Assembly (NCBI GenBank): GCA_030145945.1
Contig: JASLDK010000289.1
Coordinates: forward strand, 1 to 8,410
Direction of reading: 5' to 3'
DNA: 8,410 nt
From: Nocardioides sp.
Lineage (GTDB): Bacteria > Actinomycetota > Actinomycetes > Propionibacteriales > Nocardioidaceae
Numbering within the stretch: position 1 is the first letter of the stretch; every line of letters begins with the position of its first letter. The position numbers were made by a program, and so were the translations under genes. Below the pieces are notes generated by a model. That model was not told the origin of the DNA. It worked only from the letters and a program-made list of their open reading frames with translations, and made no database searches. This document shows, piece after piece, positions 1 to 6,387 of this stretch.

Positions 1-2
1 AG

Positions 3-770
3 AAGGCACGCAAGAAGTTGGAGGCGCTCGACGCCGCCTACAACCACGCCTCCGAGGAGCTGGCGAAGATCCACGGCGACCCCGTCGAGGAGCCGCCACC
101 CGGTGGCGGCGGCGGAGGCGGGGGTGGTGAGGGCAACAAGCCGCCCCTGCCGACCATCCCCAAGAACCCGCACAACCCGAACAATCCCCATCCGCCGCAG
201 CCGCCGTATCCACCGCAGCCGCCGTACCCGCCGGAGCCTCCGCATCCGCCGCACCCGCCGTATCCACCGGAGCCGCCCTTTCCGCCGCACCCGCCCGGCA
301 CTCCGCACCCGGAGGGCCCGGTAGATCTTCCGCCGAACCCTCCGATCCTCACGGGGGACGGCGGGGGACCCGGTGGTCCGGGTGGCATCAACCCGGTCAC
401 TGCAGGAGCTGTCGGCGCCGGTGTGTTCGGCACCCCCGGGCTCATCAAGGCGATGCGTGGAACCTTGTCGGGGGGCATCCCCGGGTCGCAGGCGGGTCGC
501 ATCGGCTCCTCGGCCAGAGCAGGAAGCGCGGGGTCGCTCGGACGCTCCGGGGCGGGAACCCCGGGCAGTCAGGTCAACCGGTCCGGCGGTCGTGGCGCTG
601 GCGGAGCCGGTGGCGGGCGCGGCGCTGGCAAAGCGGGTGGCCGAGGTGTCGGTGCTGGCGGCCGGGCGCGCGGCAAGAACGACAGGGACGAGTACGCCGA
701 CCGCGACCTGTTCGATGACGGCAGCGATTGGATCGATGACGAAGGGGCCGGTCCCGGCGTTCTCGGCTGA
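3..770 (+). CDS. Pro/Gly-rich protein, probable ESX (type VII)-secreted PPE/WXG-like protein, C-terminal part
   Basis: This frame is open from the first bases of the window, so the true start lies upstream and only the last 255 or so residues are seen. The visible part begins with a charged, helix-like stretch (about residues 1-26, KARKKLEALDAAYNHASEEL), which could be the end of an alpha-helical WXG/PPE-type domain. It is followed by a run of nine glycines, a run of twelve X-P-P tripeptides, a Gly/Ala/Pro segment, and a basic Gly/Arg-rich segment. The last 30 residues are acidic and contain YADRD, which fits the Y-x-x-x-D/E secretion pattern of ESX substrates, then a W-I-D-D...GPGVLG ending like that of many actinobacterial ESX-associated proteins. 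The family call is inference, because the diagnostic N-terminal domain is outside the window. A cell-wall or surface protein of another kind is possible. The gene is convergent with otsA. Confidence 0.6.
   Translation, partial: KARKKLEALDAAYNHASEELAKIHGDPVEEPPPGGGGGGGGGEGNKPPLPTIPKNPHNPNNPHPPQPPYPPQPPYPPEPPHPPHPPYPPEPPFPPHPPGTPHPEGPVDLPPNPPILTGDGGGPGGPGGINPVTAGAVGAGVFGTPGLIKAMRGTLSGGIPGSQAGRIGSSARAGSAGSLGRSGAGTPGSQVNRSGGRGAGGAGGGRGAGKAGGRGVGAGGRARGKNDRDEYADRDLFDDGSDWIDDEGAGPGVLG
189..296 (+). repeat. Twelve tandem 9-bp repeats encoding X-Pro-Pro
   Basis: Twelve consecutive in-frame tripeptides of the form X-P-P, with X being H, Q, Y, Q, Y, E, H, H, Y, E, F, H, lie inside the Pro/Gly-rich gene. 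The codons vary (ccg, cca, cct), so the repeat is stronger at the protein than at the DNA level. That suggests selection for an extended polyproline-type linker, although the tract could still change length by slippage. A run of nine glycine codons at about 102-128 precedes it. Confidence 0.85.
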
Positions 771-782
771 GCCCTGCCGAGA

Positions 783-796
783 CCCCTACGGAGGGG
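783..796. terminator. Weak hairpin between convergent genes
   Basis: The 32-bp gap between the two convergent stop codons contains CCCCT-ACGG-AGGGG, a 5-bp stem with a 4-nt loop, flanked by GAGA and TCTC that could add a second helix after a bulge. There is no T tract on either strand, so this is at best a weak bidirectional terminator. Confidence 0.3.
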
Positions 797-802
797 ACCT
801 TC

Positions 803-2230
803 TCAGGACGTCGTGGGCGGTCGCACGGCCTTGTGGTGGGTGTGGTCGCCCTCGTCCTCGAGCTGGGTCATGAAGCTGTCCGCCCAGGCCTTCACGTCGT
901 GCTGCGCGATCTGGCGACGCATCGCCTTCATCCGGCGAGACAACTCTCTCGGTTCGGCGCTGTAGGCCTCGAGGAGGGCTGCCTTCATGCCGTTCATGTC
1001 GTAGGGGTTCACCAGCCATGCCTGGCGCAACTCGTCGGCGGCCCCGGCGAACTCCGAGAGAACGAGCGCACCGTCGTCGCCGACCCGGCAGGCGACGTAC
1101 TCCTTGGCGACCAGGTTCATCCCGTCGCGGTAGGGCGTCACGACCATCACGTCGGCCGCCCGGTAGAGCGCCGCCATCTCCTCGCGAGGATAAGAAGTGT
1201 GGAGATAGCTGATCGCGGGGCGTCCGATCCGACCCAGGTCGCCGTTGATCCGTCCGACGAGCAATTCGATGTCGTCGCGCAGGTTGCGGTAGTGCTCGAC
1301 GCGCTCTCGCGAAGGGACCGCGACCTGGACGAACACGGCATCGTCGACCGTCAGGTCGCCGTCGCGCAGGAGCTCCCCGAATGCGCGCAGCCGAGCGTGG
1401 ATGCCCTTGGTGTAGTCGAGCCTGTCGATGCCGAGGAAGATCCGGCGAGGATTGCCGAGGGCCTCCCGCAGCGCGACGGCCCGATCCTCGACCTCGGGTG
1501 AGCGCGCCAACTCCTCGTATCCCGCGGCGTCGATCGAGATGGGGAAGGCTGCGGCGCGCACGGTGCGGCCGTCGGGGAGGTAGACGAGGTCGCGATGCGT
1601 CTTGTGGCCAACGCGCTGCCGGACGAGGCGGATGAAGTTCTGCGCCGCCCCGGGGAGCTGGAAGCCCACCAGGTCGGCGCCGAGCAGGCCCTCGAGGATC
1701 TGGCGACGCCAGGGGAGTTGCTGGAACAGCTCGGCCGGGGGGAACGGAATGTGCAGGTAGAAGCCGATCCGCAGGTCGGGACGCAGTTCCCGCAGCATCT
1801 GCGGCACCAGTTGCAGTTGGTAGTCGTGCACCCACACGGTGGCACCGGGATTGGCCAGCTCTGCGGCTCGCTCGGCGAAGCGGCGGTTGACCTTGACGTA
1901 GGTGTCCCACCACTCGCGGTGGAACTCCGGCTTCGCGACCACGTCGTGGTAGAGCGGCCACAGGGTGCCGTTGGAGAAGCCCTCGTAGTGCTCCTCGATC
2001 TCATCGCCCGTCATCGCCAACGGAACCAGGTCGAGCCCGTCGACCTTGAATGGTTTGAACTTCTGGGTCCCGCCCGGCCAGCCCACCCAGACGCCGTCAT
2101 GGGCCCGCATCACCGGCTCGATCGCGGACACCAGGCCGCCCGGCGAACGGCGCCAGCGGGCTCTCCCGGTCCGGTCGGTGACGCGGTCGACGGGGAGGCG
2201 GTTGGCGACGATCACGAGGTCATGGCCCAC
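803..2230 (-). CDS. otsA: Trehalose-6-phosphate synthase (GT20 family)
   Basis: This cytoplasmic glycosyltransferase joins glucose from UDP-glucose to glucose-6-phosphate, giving trehalose-6-phosphate, the first step of the OtsA/OtsB pathway. With the GTG at 2230 as start the product is 475 residues, the usual length for bacterial OtsA. Family motifs appear in order: ANRLPV (9-14), RSPGGLVSAIEP (28-39), HDYQLQLVP (135-143), HIPFPP (160-165), GIDRLDYTKGI (267-277, with the donor-site Arg270 and Lys275), and PYRDGMNLVAKEYVA (366-380, with Asp369 and Glu377). The open frame continues upstream to 2395, but that extension would overlap the divergent kinase gene and lacks family similarity. GTG 2230 has AAGGTGA upstream at a suitable distance and begins two residues before the conserved N-terminal strand; an alternative GTG lies at 2239. 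The partner phosphatase otsB is at 6388-7248 on the other strand. Confidence 0.96.
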   Translation of the reverse strand: MGHDLVIVANRLPVDRVTDRTGRARWRRSPGGLVSAIEPVMRAHDGVWVGWPGGTQKFKPFKVDGLDLVPLAMTGDEIEEHYEGFSNGTLWPLYHDVVAKPEFHREWWDTYVKVNRRFAERAAELANPGATVWVHDYQLQLVPQMLRELRPDLRIGFYLHIPFPPAELFQQLPWRRQILEGLLGADLVGFQLPGAAQNFIRLVRQRVGHKTHRDLVYLPDGRTVRAAAFPISIDAAGYEELARSPEVEDRAVALREALGNPRRIFLGIDRLDYTKGIHARLRAFGELLRDGDLTVDDAVFVQVAVPSRERVEHYRNLRDDIELLVGRINGDLGRIGRPAISYLHTSYPREEMAALYRAADVMVVTPYRDGMNLVAKEYVACRVGDDGALVLSEFAGAADELRQAWLVNPYDMNGMKAALLEAYSAEPRELSRRMKAMRRQIAQHDVKAWADSFMTQLEDEGDHTHHKAVRPPTTS

Positions 2231-2237
2231 GTTCGTC

Positions 2238-2243
2238 ACCTTA
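2238..2243 (-). promoter_or_regulatory. Possible otsA -10 element, overlapping its SD-like sequence
   Basis: Read on the minus strand, TAAGGT fits the actinobacterial TANNNT -10 pattern and ends 7 nt before GTG 2230. If it is used, the transcript would start at or next to the start codon (leaderless). The same bases supply the SD-like AAGGTGA, so the two readings compete. No good -35 is visible at 17 bp; the palindrome at 2255-2276 occupies that area. Confidence 0.3.
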
Positions 2244-2254
2244 GTGGGAGAGAG

Positions 2255-2276
2255 GTTGTCGGGCTGGCCCGACAAC
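2255..2276. promoter_or_regulatory. Perfect 10+10 bp inverted repeat (candidate operator) between otsA and the kinase gene
   Basis: GTTGTCGGGC and GCCCGACAAC are perfect inverted arms separated by TG. The repeat lies 25-46 bp upstream of the otsA start and 55-76 bp upstream of the kinase start, in the 100-bp divergent gap. The two-nucleotide centre and the position between divergent starts favour a dimeric-regulator binding site over a terminator. As RNA it could also fold as an 8-bp stem with a 6-nt loop in a leader. The regulator cannot be named from the sequence; the neighbouring response regulator is one candidate. Confidence 0.55.
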
Positions 2277-2330
2277 AGGTGTCGTGCTGGCAGGATTCCA
2301 CCGACGACGTACGCCGACCACGCTGGAGCC

Positions 2331-3611
2331 ATGACCGAGACCCTCGTGCTGCACCCGTCCCCGCAACCGCCGACCAGGCGGTGGCTGCGGGACACCGGCT
2401 ACGCCCTGGCGGCCCTGCCCGTCGCCCTCGTCGCGCTGGTGGTGGTGATCGCCTTCGTGTCTGCCGGGTTCGGGCTGGTCGTGGTCGTCGGCGGCGTGTT
2501 CGTCCTCCTGGTGGGGGTGTACGCCGCCCGCGGGTTCGCCCACGTCGAGCGCCGTCGCCTTGCGGTGCTCGAGGGACATCCGGTCCCGGAACCGGCGTAC
2601 CTCCGGGCACACGGTGAGGACGGCTTCTGGCGCCGCTCGCTCACCCCGTTGCGCGACCCACAGTCGTGGTTGGACGTGGTCTGGTCCCTGGTCGGCTGGA
2701 TCACCGCGACAGTGGCGTTCTGCGTCGCGATCACCTGGTGGGCCTCGGTGCTGGGCGGGCTGTCGTACTGGTTCTGGGAGCGGTTCATCCCCCGGGACCA
2801 GAGCGATGCGCAGAGCCTGGCCGACCTGATCGGACTCGGCGACAGCCGGGCGGCCGACGTCGGCCTGGTCACCGGGATCGCGGTGGTGGCGCTGGTGACA
2901 CTGCCGTTCGCCATGAGGTTCGCGGCGCTCGTGCATGCCAGTCTCGCGTCGGTGCTGCTGACCAGCCGTGCCGAGTTGCAGGGCCGGGTGGCGCACGCCG
3001 AGGAGAGCCGCGAGTCCGCCCACCGTGCCGAGGCAGGGTCGCTGCGCAGGCTCGAGCGCGACATCCATGACGGACCGCAGCAACGGCTGATCCGGCTCGG
3101 CATGGACCTGGGTCGTGCCCGGGTGCAGCTGGCGGAGGACCCCGCAAGCGCCGCACGGACCCTCGACGGCGCGGTGGCACAGACCCGCGAAGCCGTGGAG
3201 GAGCTGCGGGCCCTGTCGCGGGGCATCGCCCCGCCCCTGCTGGTCGACCGGGGCCTGGCCGCGGCCCTCACCGAGATGGCCGACGGCCAGCCGATCCCGG
3301 TCCGGGTCAGCGCCGACCTGCCGTCGCGGCTGCCGCTGGCGGTCGAGACCGCGGCCTACTTCGTGGCTGCCGAGGCGCTGACCAACGTGGCGAAGCACAG
3401 CGGCGCGGATCGGGCCGACCTCGCGCTCGCGGTGGTCGACGGGCAGTTGGAGGTGACCGTCGATGACAACGGGTGCGGTGGCGCGACCGACGTCCCCGGC
3501 CATGGTTTGGTCGGCCTGCGTGAGCGGCTGGCTGGAGTCGAGGGCACCCTGGTCGGGGTCTCGCCCGAGGGCGGCCCGACCCGCTTGCGGGCACTGGTTC
3601 CCCTGCGGTGA
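2331..3611 (+). CDS. Sensor histidine kinase, NarL type, with multi-pass membrane sensor
   Basis: This 426-residue membrane kinase probably autophosphorylates and passes phosphate to the response regulator encoded directly downstream. The N-terminal half resembles the actinobacterial 'putative sensor' domain: hydrophobic segments at about 24-45, 47-66, 115-140 and 177-200, with LRDPQSWLD before the third. A HisKA_3 dimerisation/phosphoacceptor region follows at about 236-300, with LERDIHDGPQQRLI and the likely phospho-His at 246. The HATPase_c domain shows the N box (AAEALTNVAKHS, 346-357), the G1-like DDNGCGGA (378-385) and GHGLVGLRERL (390-400). The start is the ATG at 2331, where a GGAG lies only 2 nt upstream, a short spacing. 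The frame is open further upstream but that part overlaps otsA. The signal sensed is not visible. The gene ends 10 nt before the regulator start, so the two form an operon. Confidence 0.92.
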   Translation: MTETLVLHPSPQPPTRRWLRDTGYALAALPVALVALVVVIAFVSAGFGLVVVVGGVFVLLVGVYAARGFAHVERRRLAVLEGHPVPEPAYLRAHGEDGFWRRSLTPLRDPQSWLDVVWSLVGWITATVAFCVAITWWASVLGGLSYWFWERFIPRDQSDAQSLADLIGLGDSRAADVGLVTGIAVVALVTLPFAMRFAALVHASLASVLLTSRAELQGRVAHAEESRESAHRAEAGSLRRLERDIHDGPQQRLIRLGMDLGRARVQLAEDPASAARTLDGAVAQTREAVEELRALSRGIAPPLLVDRGLAAALTEMADGQPIPVRVSADLPSRLPLAVETAAYFVAAEALTNVAKHSGADRADLALAVVDGQLEVTVDDNGCGGATDVPGHGLVGLRERLAGVEGTLVGVSPEGGPTRLRALVPLR

Positions 3612-3621
3612 GGATGGCGCC

Positions 3622-4281
3622 GTGAGGATCGTGGTCGCCGACGACTCCGTGCTGCTGCGCGAGGGACTCCAGTTGCTGCTCGCCGAGGCCGGACACGAGG
3701 TCGTGGCCGCGGTCGGCGACGGACCGGCACTGGTCGATGCGGTCCTCGAGCAGCGACCGGACCTGGCGATCGTCGACGTCCGGATGCCGCCCAGTCACAC
3801 CGACGAGGGGTTGCGTGCTGCCGTGGCGTGCCGGAGGTCGTGGCCGCGGGCGCGGGTCCTGGTTCTCTCGCAGTACGTCGTGGCGTCGTACGCCGACGAG
3901 CTCCTCGCCACGGGGGAGGGCGGCGTCGGCTACCTGCTCAAGGACCGGGTCAGCGAGGTCCGGGACTTCCTCGAGGCGCTGGTCACGGTGGCCGACGGCG
4001 GGACGGTGCTCGACCCGGTGGTGGTCAAGCACCTGATGGGGCGGCAGCGCGACCCGCTGGCCGCGCTGACGCCGCGGGAGCGCGAGGTGCTCGCGCTGAT
4101 GGCCGAGGGCCGTTCCAACGCGGCCGTCGCCGAGGCGCTGGTGGTTTCGCTGGCAGCGGTCGAGAAGCACACCCAGCGAATCTTCGCGAAGCTCGGGCTC
4201 AGCCCCGACGACGACCAGTCGCACCGGCGGGTGCTGGCCGTGGTGCGCTTCCTGCGTTCCTCCGGTCAGTCGCCCGGGTAG
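3622..4281 (+). CDS. Two-component response regulator, NarL/LuxR family
   Basis: This 219-residue cytoplasmic transcription regulator has an N-terminal receiver domain (about 1-120) with the acidic pair Asp7/Asp8, the phosphoacceptor Asp52 in VDVRMP, Ser83 in VLS and Lys107 in LLKD. A LuxR-type helix-turn-helix domain follows (about 145-212), with LTPREREVLALMAEGRSNAAVA and VSLAAVEKHTQRIFAKLGL. The start is GTG 3622; the SD-like GAGG at 3610-3613 overlaps the kinase stop codon, which suggests translational coupling. The open frame extends upstream to 3463, but that part lies inside the kinase gene. The regulon is unknown; autoregulation and control of the divergent otsA through the palindrome at 2255-2276 are inference only. 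Its last 16 bp overlap the 3' end of the convergent oxidoreductase gene. Confidence 0.94.
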   Translation: MRIVVADDSVLLREGLQLLLAEAGHEVVAAVGDGPALVDAVLEQRPDLAIVDVRMPPSHTDEGLRAAVACRRSWPRARVLVLSQYVVASYADELLATGEGGVGYLLKDRVSEVRDFLEALVTVADGGTVLDPVVVKHLMGRQRDPLAALTPREREVLALMAEGRSNAAVAEALVVSLAAVEKHTQRIFAKLGLSPDDDQSHRRVLAVVRFLRSSGQSPG

Positions 4282-5276
4282 CGGATTCCCAGGTCGAGGC
4301 GCAGTGCGTCCATCTGGCGCATGATCGTGAGCGTCTGCTCGTGGGGGACCAGCGGGCTCTCGTGGAGTCCGGCGCGGACGCAGCGGCCCACCTCGAGCAC
4401 CTCGTTGCCGTAGCCGCGGCCGATCACCGGCCCTTCGCCGGTGAGCACGATGTGCTGCTCGGGGCGGCCAATCGGTGTGAACACCGCGGACGTGGGGTGG
4501 TGGAAGTCGCCGTTCAACTCGATCCGGCCGAGGTCGGTGGCGATCGAGGCGGACCGGCTCGACCACGAGGTCATCGATGCGTGCAGGGTGGCAACGGCAC
4601 CACCCGGGTAGCGTCCGGCGATCGCGACGTCGAGGTCGACGGCGGTCTCGGTGACCGTGCCGACACCACGCAACTCCTCGGCCTCGCCGAGCATCAGGTG
4701 GGCGAAGGTCAGCGGGTAGATCCCCATGTCCAGCAGCGCACCGCCGCCGAGCTCGGGAGCCAGCAGCCGGCTGGTCGGGGGAGCATCGACGCGGAAGCCG
4801 AGCTCGGCCGCCAGGTGATACGGCGTACCGAATCGGCCGCTCGCCAGCTCGCGACGCAACTCACGGATGACGGGGTGGCACGCCGTCCACATCGCCTCCA
4901 TGAGGAAGCGGTCGTGCTCGGCGGCGAGCCGCACCATCTCCGCGGCGTCGGCGGTGCGCAGAGCCAGCGGCTTCTCGCACAACACGTGCTTGCCGGCCCG
5001 GAACGCAGCCCGGGCGCCGTCGAGGTGGAGCGAGTGCGGCGTGGCGATGTAGACGACGTCGACCGCGGGGTCGGCCACGAGTGCCTCGTAGCTGCCGTGG
5101 GTCCGGGTGTCGTTGTCGCCGTACTCGCCGGCGAAGGCCGACGCGAGCTCGGCACTGCGGGAGCCCACGGCTGCGAGCCGCGCGCCGGGGACGAGGGCAA
5201 GGTCTGCCGCGAACGACCGGGCGATCTTGCCGGTGGCGAGGATGCCCCAGCCGAGGGGCTCCGAGGTGCGCGTCAT
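4266..5276 (-). CDS. Gfo/Idh/MocA-family NAD(P)-dependent oxidoreductase
   Basis: The 336-residue product belongs to the family that oxidises or reduces sugars, inositols and dihydrodiols using NAD(P). The N-terminal Rossmann fold carries LGWGILATGKIARSFA (8-23), VGSRS (37-41), VYIATPHSLH (75-84) and the family signature CEKPLAL (100-106), with the catalytic-type Lys102. The C-terminal domain has GGGALLDMGIYPLTFAHLMLG (177-197), the usual active-site helix. The WGILATGKIA form resembles dihydrodiol-dehydrogenase-like and glucose-fructose-oxidoreductase-like members, but the substrate cannot be deduced. The chosen ATG at 5276 lies 10 codons before the nucleotide-binding loop. An ATG at 5321 would add 15 Arg-rich residues unlike the family. 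No clear SD is visible. The gene is convergent with the response regulator and divergent from the DUF3263 gene. Confidence 0.93.
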   Translation of the reverse strand: MTRTSEPLGWGILATGKIARSFAADLALVPGARLAAVGSRSAELASAFAGEYGDNDTRTHGSYEALVADPAVDVVYIATPHSLHLDGARAAFRAGKHVLCEKPLALRTADAAEMVRLAAEHDRFLMEAMWTACHPVIRELRRELASGRFGTPYHLAAELGFRVDAPPTSRLLAPELGGGALLDMGIYPLTFAHLMLGEAEELRGVGTVTETAVDLDVAIAGRYPGGAVATLHASMTSWSSRSASIATDLGRIELNGDFHHPTSAVFTPIGRPEQHIVLTGEGPVIGRGYGNEVLEVGRCVRAGLHESPLVPHEQTLTIMRQMDALRLDLGIRYPGD

Positions 5277-5314
5277 GCGCGTGAGCCTAGGCCGCGGCCG
5301 ACCGGCGCGGCCGA

Positions 5315-5344
5315 ATGACATTGCTGTGATTCGGGGGTTAGGGT
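5315..5344 (+). promoter_or_regulatory. Candidate promoter of the DUF3263-LytR_C-otsB genes
   Basis: ATGACA at 5315-5320 matches the -35 consensus TTGACA in five of six bases. An 18-bp spacer leads to TAGGGT at 5339-5344, a TANNNT -10. Transcription would start near 5351 and leave a leader of about 70 nt before the DUF3263 start. A second pairing, TTGCTG (5321) with TAGTGG (5344) at 17 bp, is weaker. The region is the divergent gap with the oxidoreductase gene. Confidence 0.4.
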
Positions 5345-5423
5345 AGTGGTCCGAACAGTTGTCGTCCCTTCCCTGATCGACCTGATCCGATCGACGTACC
5401 CCATCGATGTGTCGAGGAGAACC

Positions 5424-5726
5424 ATGAGCGCCGAGCGCAAGTCCCAGGAGAACGCCGCGGACGCGGCCGTTCCGAGCGGCCTCAGCGACCGCGACCGCGC
5501 GATCCTCGAGTTCGAGCGCCAGTGGTGGAAGTACGCCGGCGCCAAGGAGAGCGCGGTTCGCGAGCAGTTCGACATGAGCGCCACCCGCTACTACCAGGTG
5601 CTCAACGCGCTCATCGATCGTCCCGACGCGCTCGAGGCGGACCCGCTGCTGGTCCGGCGACTTCGCCGTCTGCGCTCCCAGCGCCAGCGCCAGCGTTCGG
5701 CCCGACGTCTCGGCTTCGAGATCTGA
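5424..5726 (+). CDS. DUF3263 family protein, probable small DNA-binding protein
   Basis: This 100-residue protein matches the actinobacterial DUF3263 pattern: LSDRDRAILEFERQWWKYAG (residues about 45-64), then KESAVREQFDMSATRYYQVLNALID, and a very basic tail of Arg/Gln repeats ending ARRLGFEI. I recognise the family, but no experimental function is known to me. The FDMSATRYYQVLNALI segment reads like the turn and recognition helix of a helix-turn-helix, and the basic tail would suit nucleic-acid binding; both points are inference. The start is ATG 5424, with GAGGAG at 5414-5419. The frame is open upstream to 5346, but that part is not conserved-looking and overlaps the promoter region. It is probably co-transcribed with the LytR_C gene 46 bp downstream. 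Confidence 0.92.
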   Translation: MSAERKSQENAADAAVPSGLSDRDRAILEFERQWWKYAGAKESAVREQFDMSATRYYQVLNALIDRPDALEADPLLVRRLRRLRSQRQRQRSARRLGFEI

Positions 5727-5740
5727 CCACGCCGAGACGT
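5705..5740 (+). terminator. 10-bp inverted repeat across the DUF3263 stop codon (weak terminator or attenuator)
   Basis: ACGTCTCGGC (5705-5714) and GCCGAGACGT (5731-5740) are perfectly complementary, with a 16-nt loop that contains the stop codon. Only TTT-CGG-type sequence follows, so termination would be partial. The 3' arm can instead pair with TCGGC at 5742-5746 in a smaller 5-bp hairpin, so two mutually exclusive folds are possible before the LytR_C gene. Confidence 0.4.
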
Positions 5741-5772
5741 TTCGGCACCCGCACCCTCACGGAGAGGCAGCC

Positions 5773-6324
5773 ATGACCTTCCCCACCTGGCTCCGGACCT
5801 CGAACGCCGCGTCGACACGTCCCCGCGACGAACGCGGCGCCGTGCTGCCCTCGCCCGTGGTGCTGCTGAGCGTCGTCGCGGTCGTGCTCGCGGCGATCGC
5901 CTTCGTCACCACGCGCGGTGACCAGCCCGTCGAGAAGGACATCTCGGCCACGAAGGCGGCCGCGACTCCGAGCGCCGGCGCCAGCACCGAGGCCACCGAG
6001 CAGCCGAGCGAGACCCCGTCGCAGAAGCCGACCCGTGCGCCCGTCGTACGCTCCGACCAGAGCGTGGTGGTCTTCAACAACACCCGGATCCGGGGACTCG
6101 CGGGACGCGTTTCCGACAAGGTCAAGGCAGCCGGGTGGAAGGTCGCTGCTGCCGACAACTGGTACGGCACCGTGCCTGCCACGACGGTCTACTTCCCCAA
6201 GGGAAAGAAGGCCGCGGCCGAGCAGCTCGCCCTCGACCTCGGCATCGCGCGGGTGCAGCCGGCCGACGCGAGCAGCGACATGAGCACCACCCATCTGACG
6301 GTCATCCTCACCGGCGAGCTGTGA
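5773..6324 (+). CDS. Membrane-anchored LytR C-terminal-domain protein
   Basis: This 183-residue protein has a short cytoplasmic N terminus, one hydrophobic segment (about 24-46, VLPSPVVLLSVVAVVLAAIA), a Thr/Ser/Pro/Ala-rich linker (about 55-95) and a LytR_C-type domain (about 97-180) beginning VVVFNNTRIRGLAGRVSDKVKAAGW. The topology suggests a type II membrane protein with the domain outside the cell. LytR_C domains occur alone or after LCP (LytR-CpsA-Psr) catalytic domains in envelope proteins. No LCP domain is present here, so this is not itself a wall-polymer transferase, and its role is unknown. The start ATG 5773 has a good SD, GGAGAGG at 5761-5767. It lies between the DUF3263 gene and otsB (63-bp gap), probably in one transcription unit. 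Confidence 0.9.
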   Translation: MTFPTWLRTSNAASTRPRDERGAVLPSPVVLLSVVAVVLAAIAFVTTRGDQPVEKDISATKAAATPSAGASTEATEQPSETPSQKPTRAPVVRSDQSVVVFNNTRIRGLAGRVSDKVKAAGWKVAAADNWYGTVPATTVYFPKGKKAAAEQLALDLGIARVQPADASSDMSTTHLTVILTGEL

Positions 6325-6387
6325 CGCTGGCCCGACTCGGATTCGCCCCGATGCCCGCTGCGCCTGACGGCGTGATGGGATGGAGCG

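Noticed and set aside
38..502. Minus-strand frame encoding a Gly/Cys-rich protein (repeated GGCGG and GGYGG)
   Set aside because: It is the complement of the proline-repeat gene; X-P-P codons read as Gly-rich on the other strand. No SD or family match, and the plus-strand reading continues from upstream.
2046..2330. Upstream extension of the histidine kinase frame
   Set aside because: It overlaps the conserved start of otsA on the other strand and has no membrane or sensor features; the kinase domain pattern begins just after ATG 2331.
5358..5364. GTTGTCG near the DUF3263 promoter, identical to part of one arm of the otsA palindrome
   Set aside because: A 7-mer match is expected about once by chance in a window of this size on two strands, and the second arm is missing.
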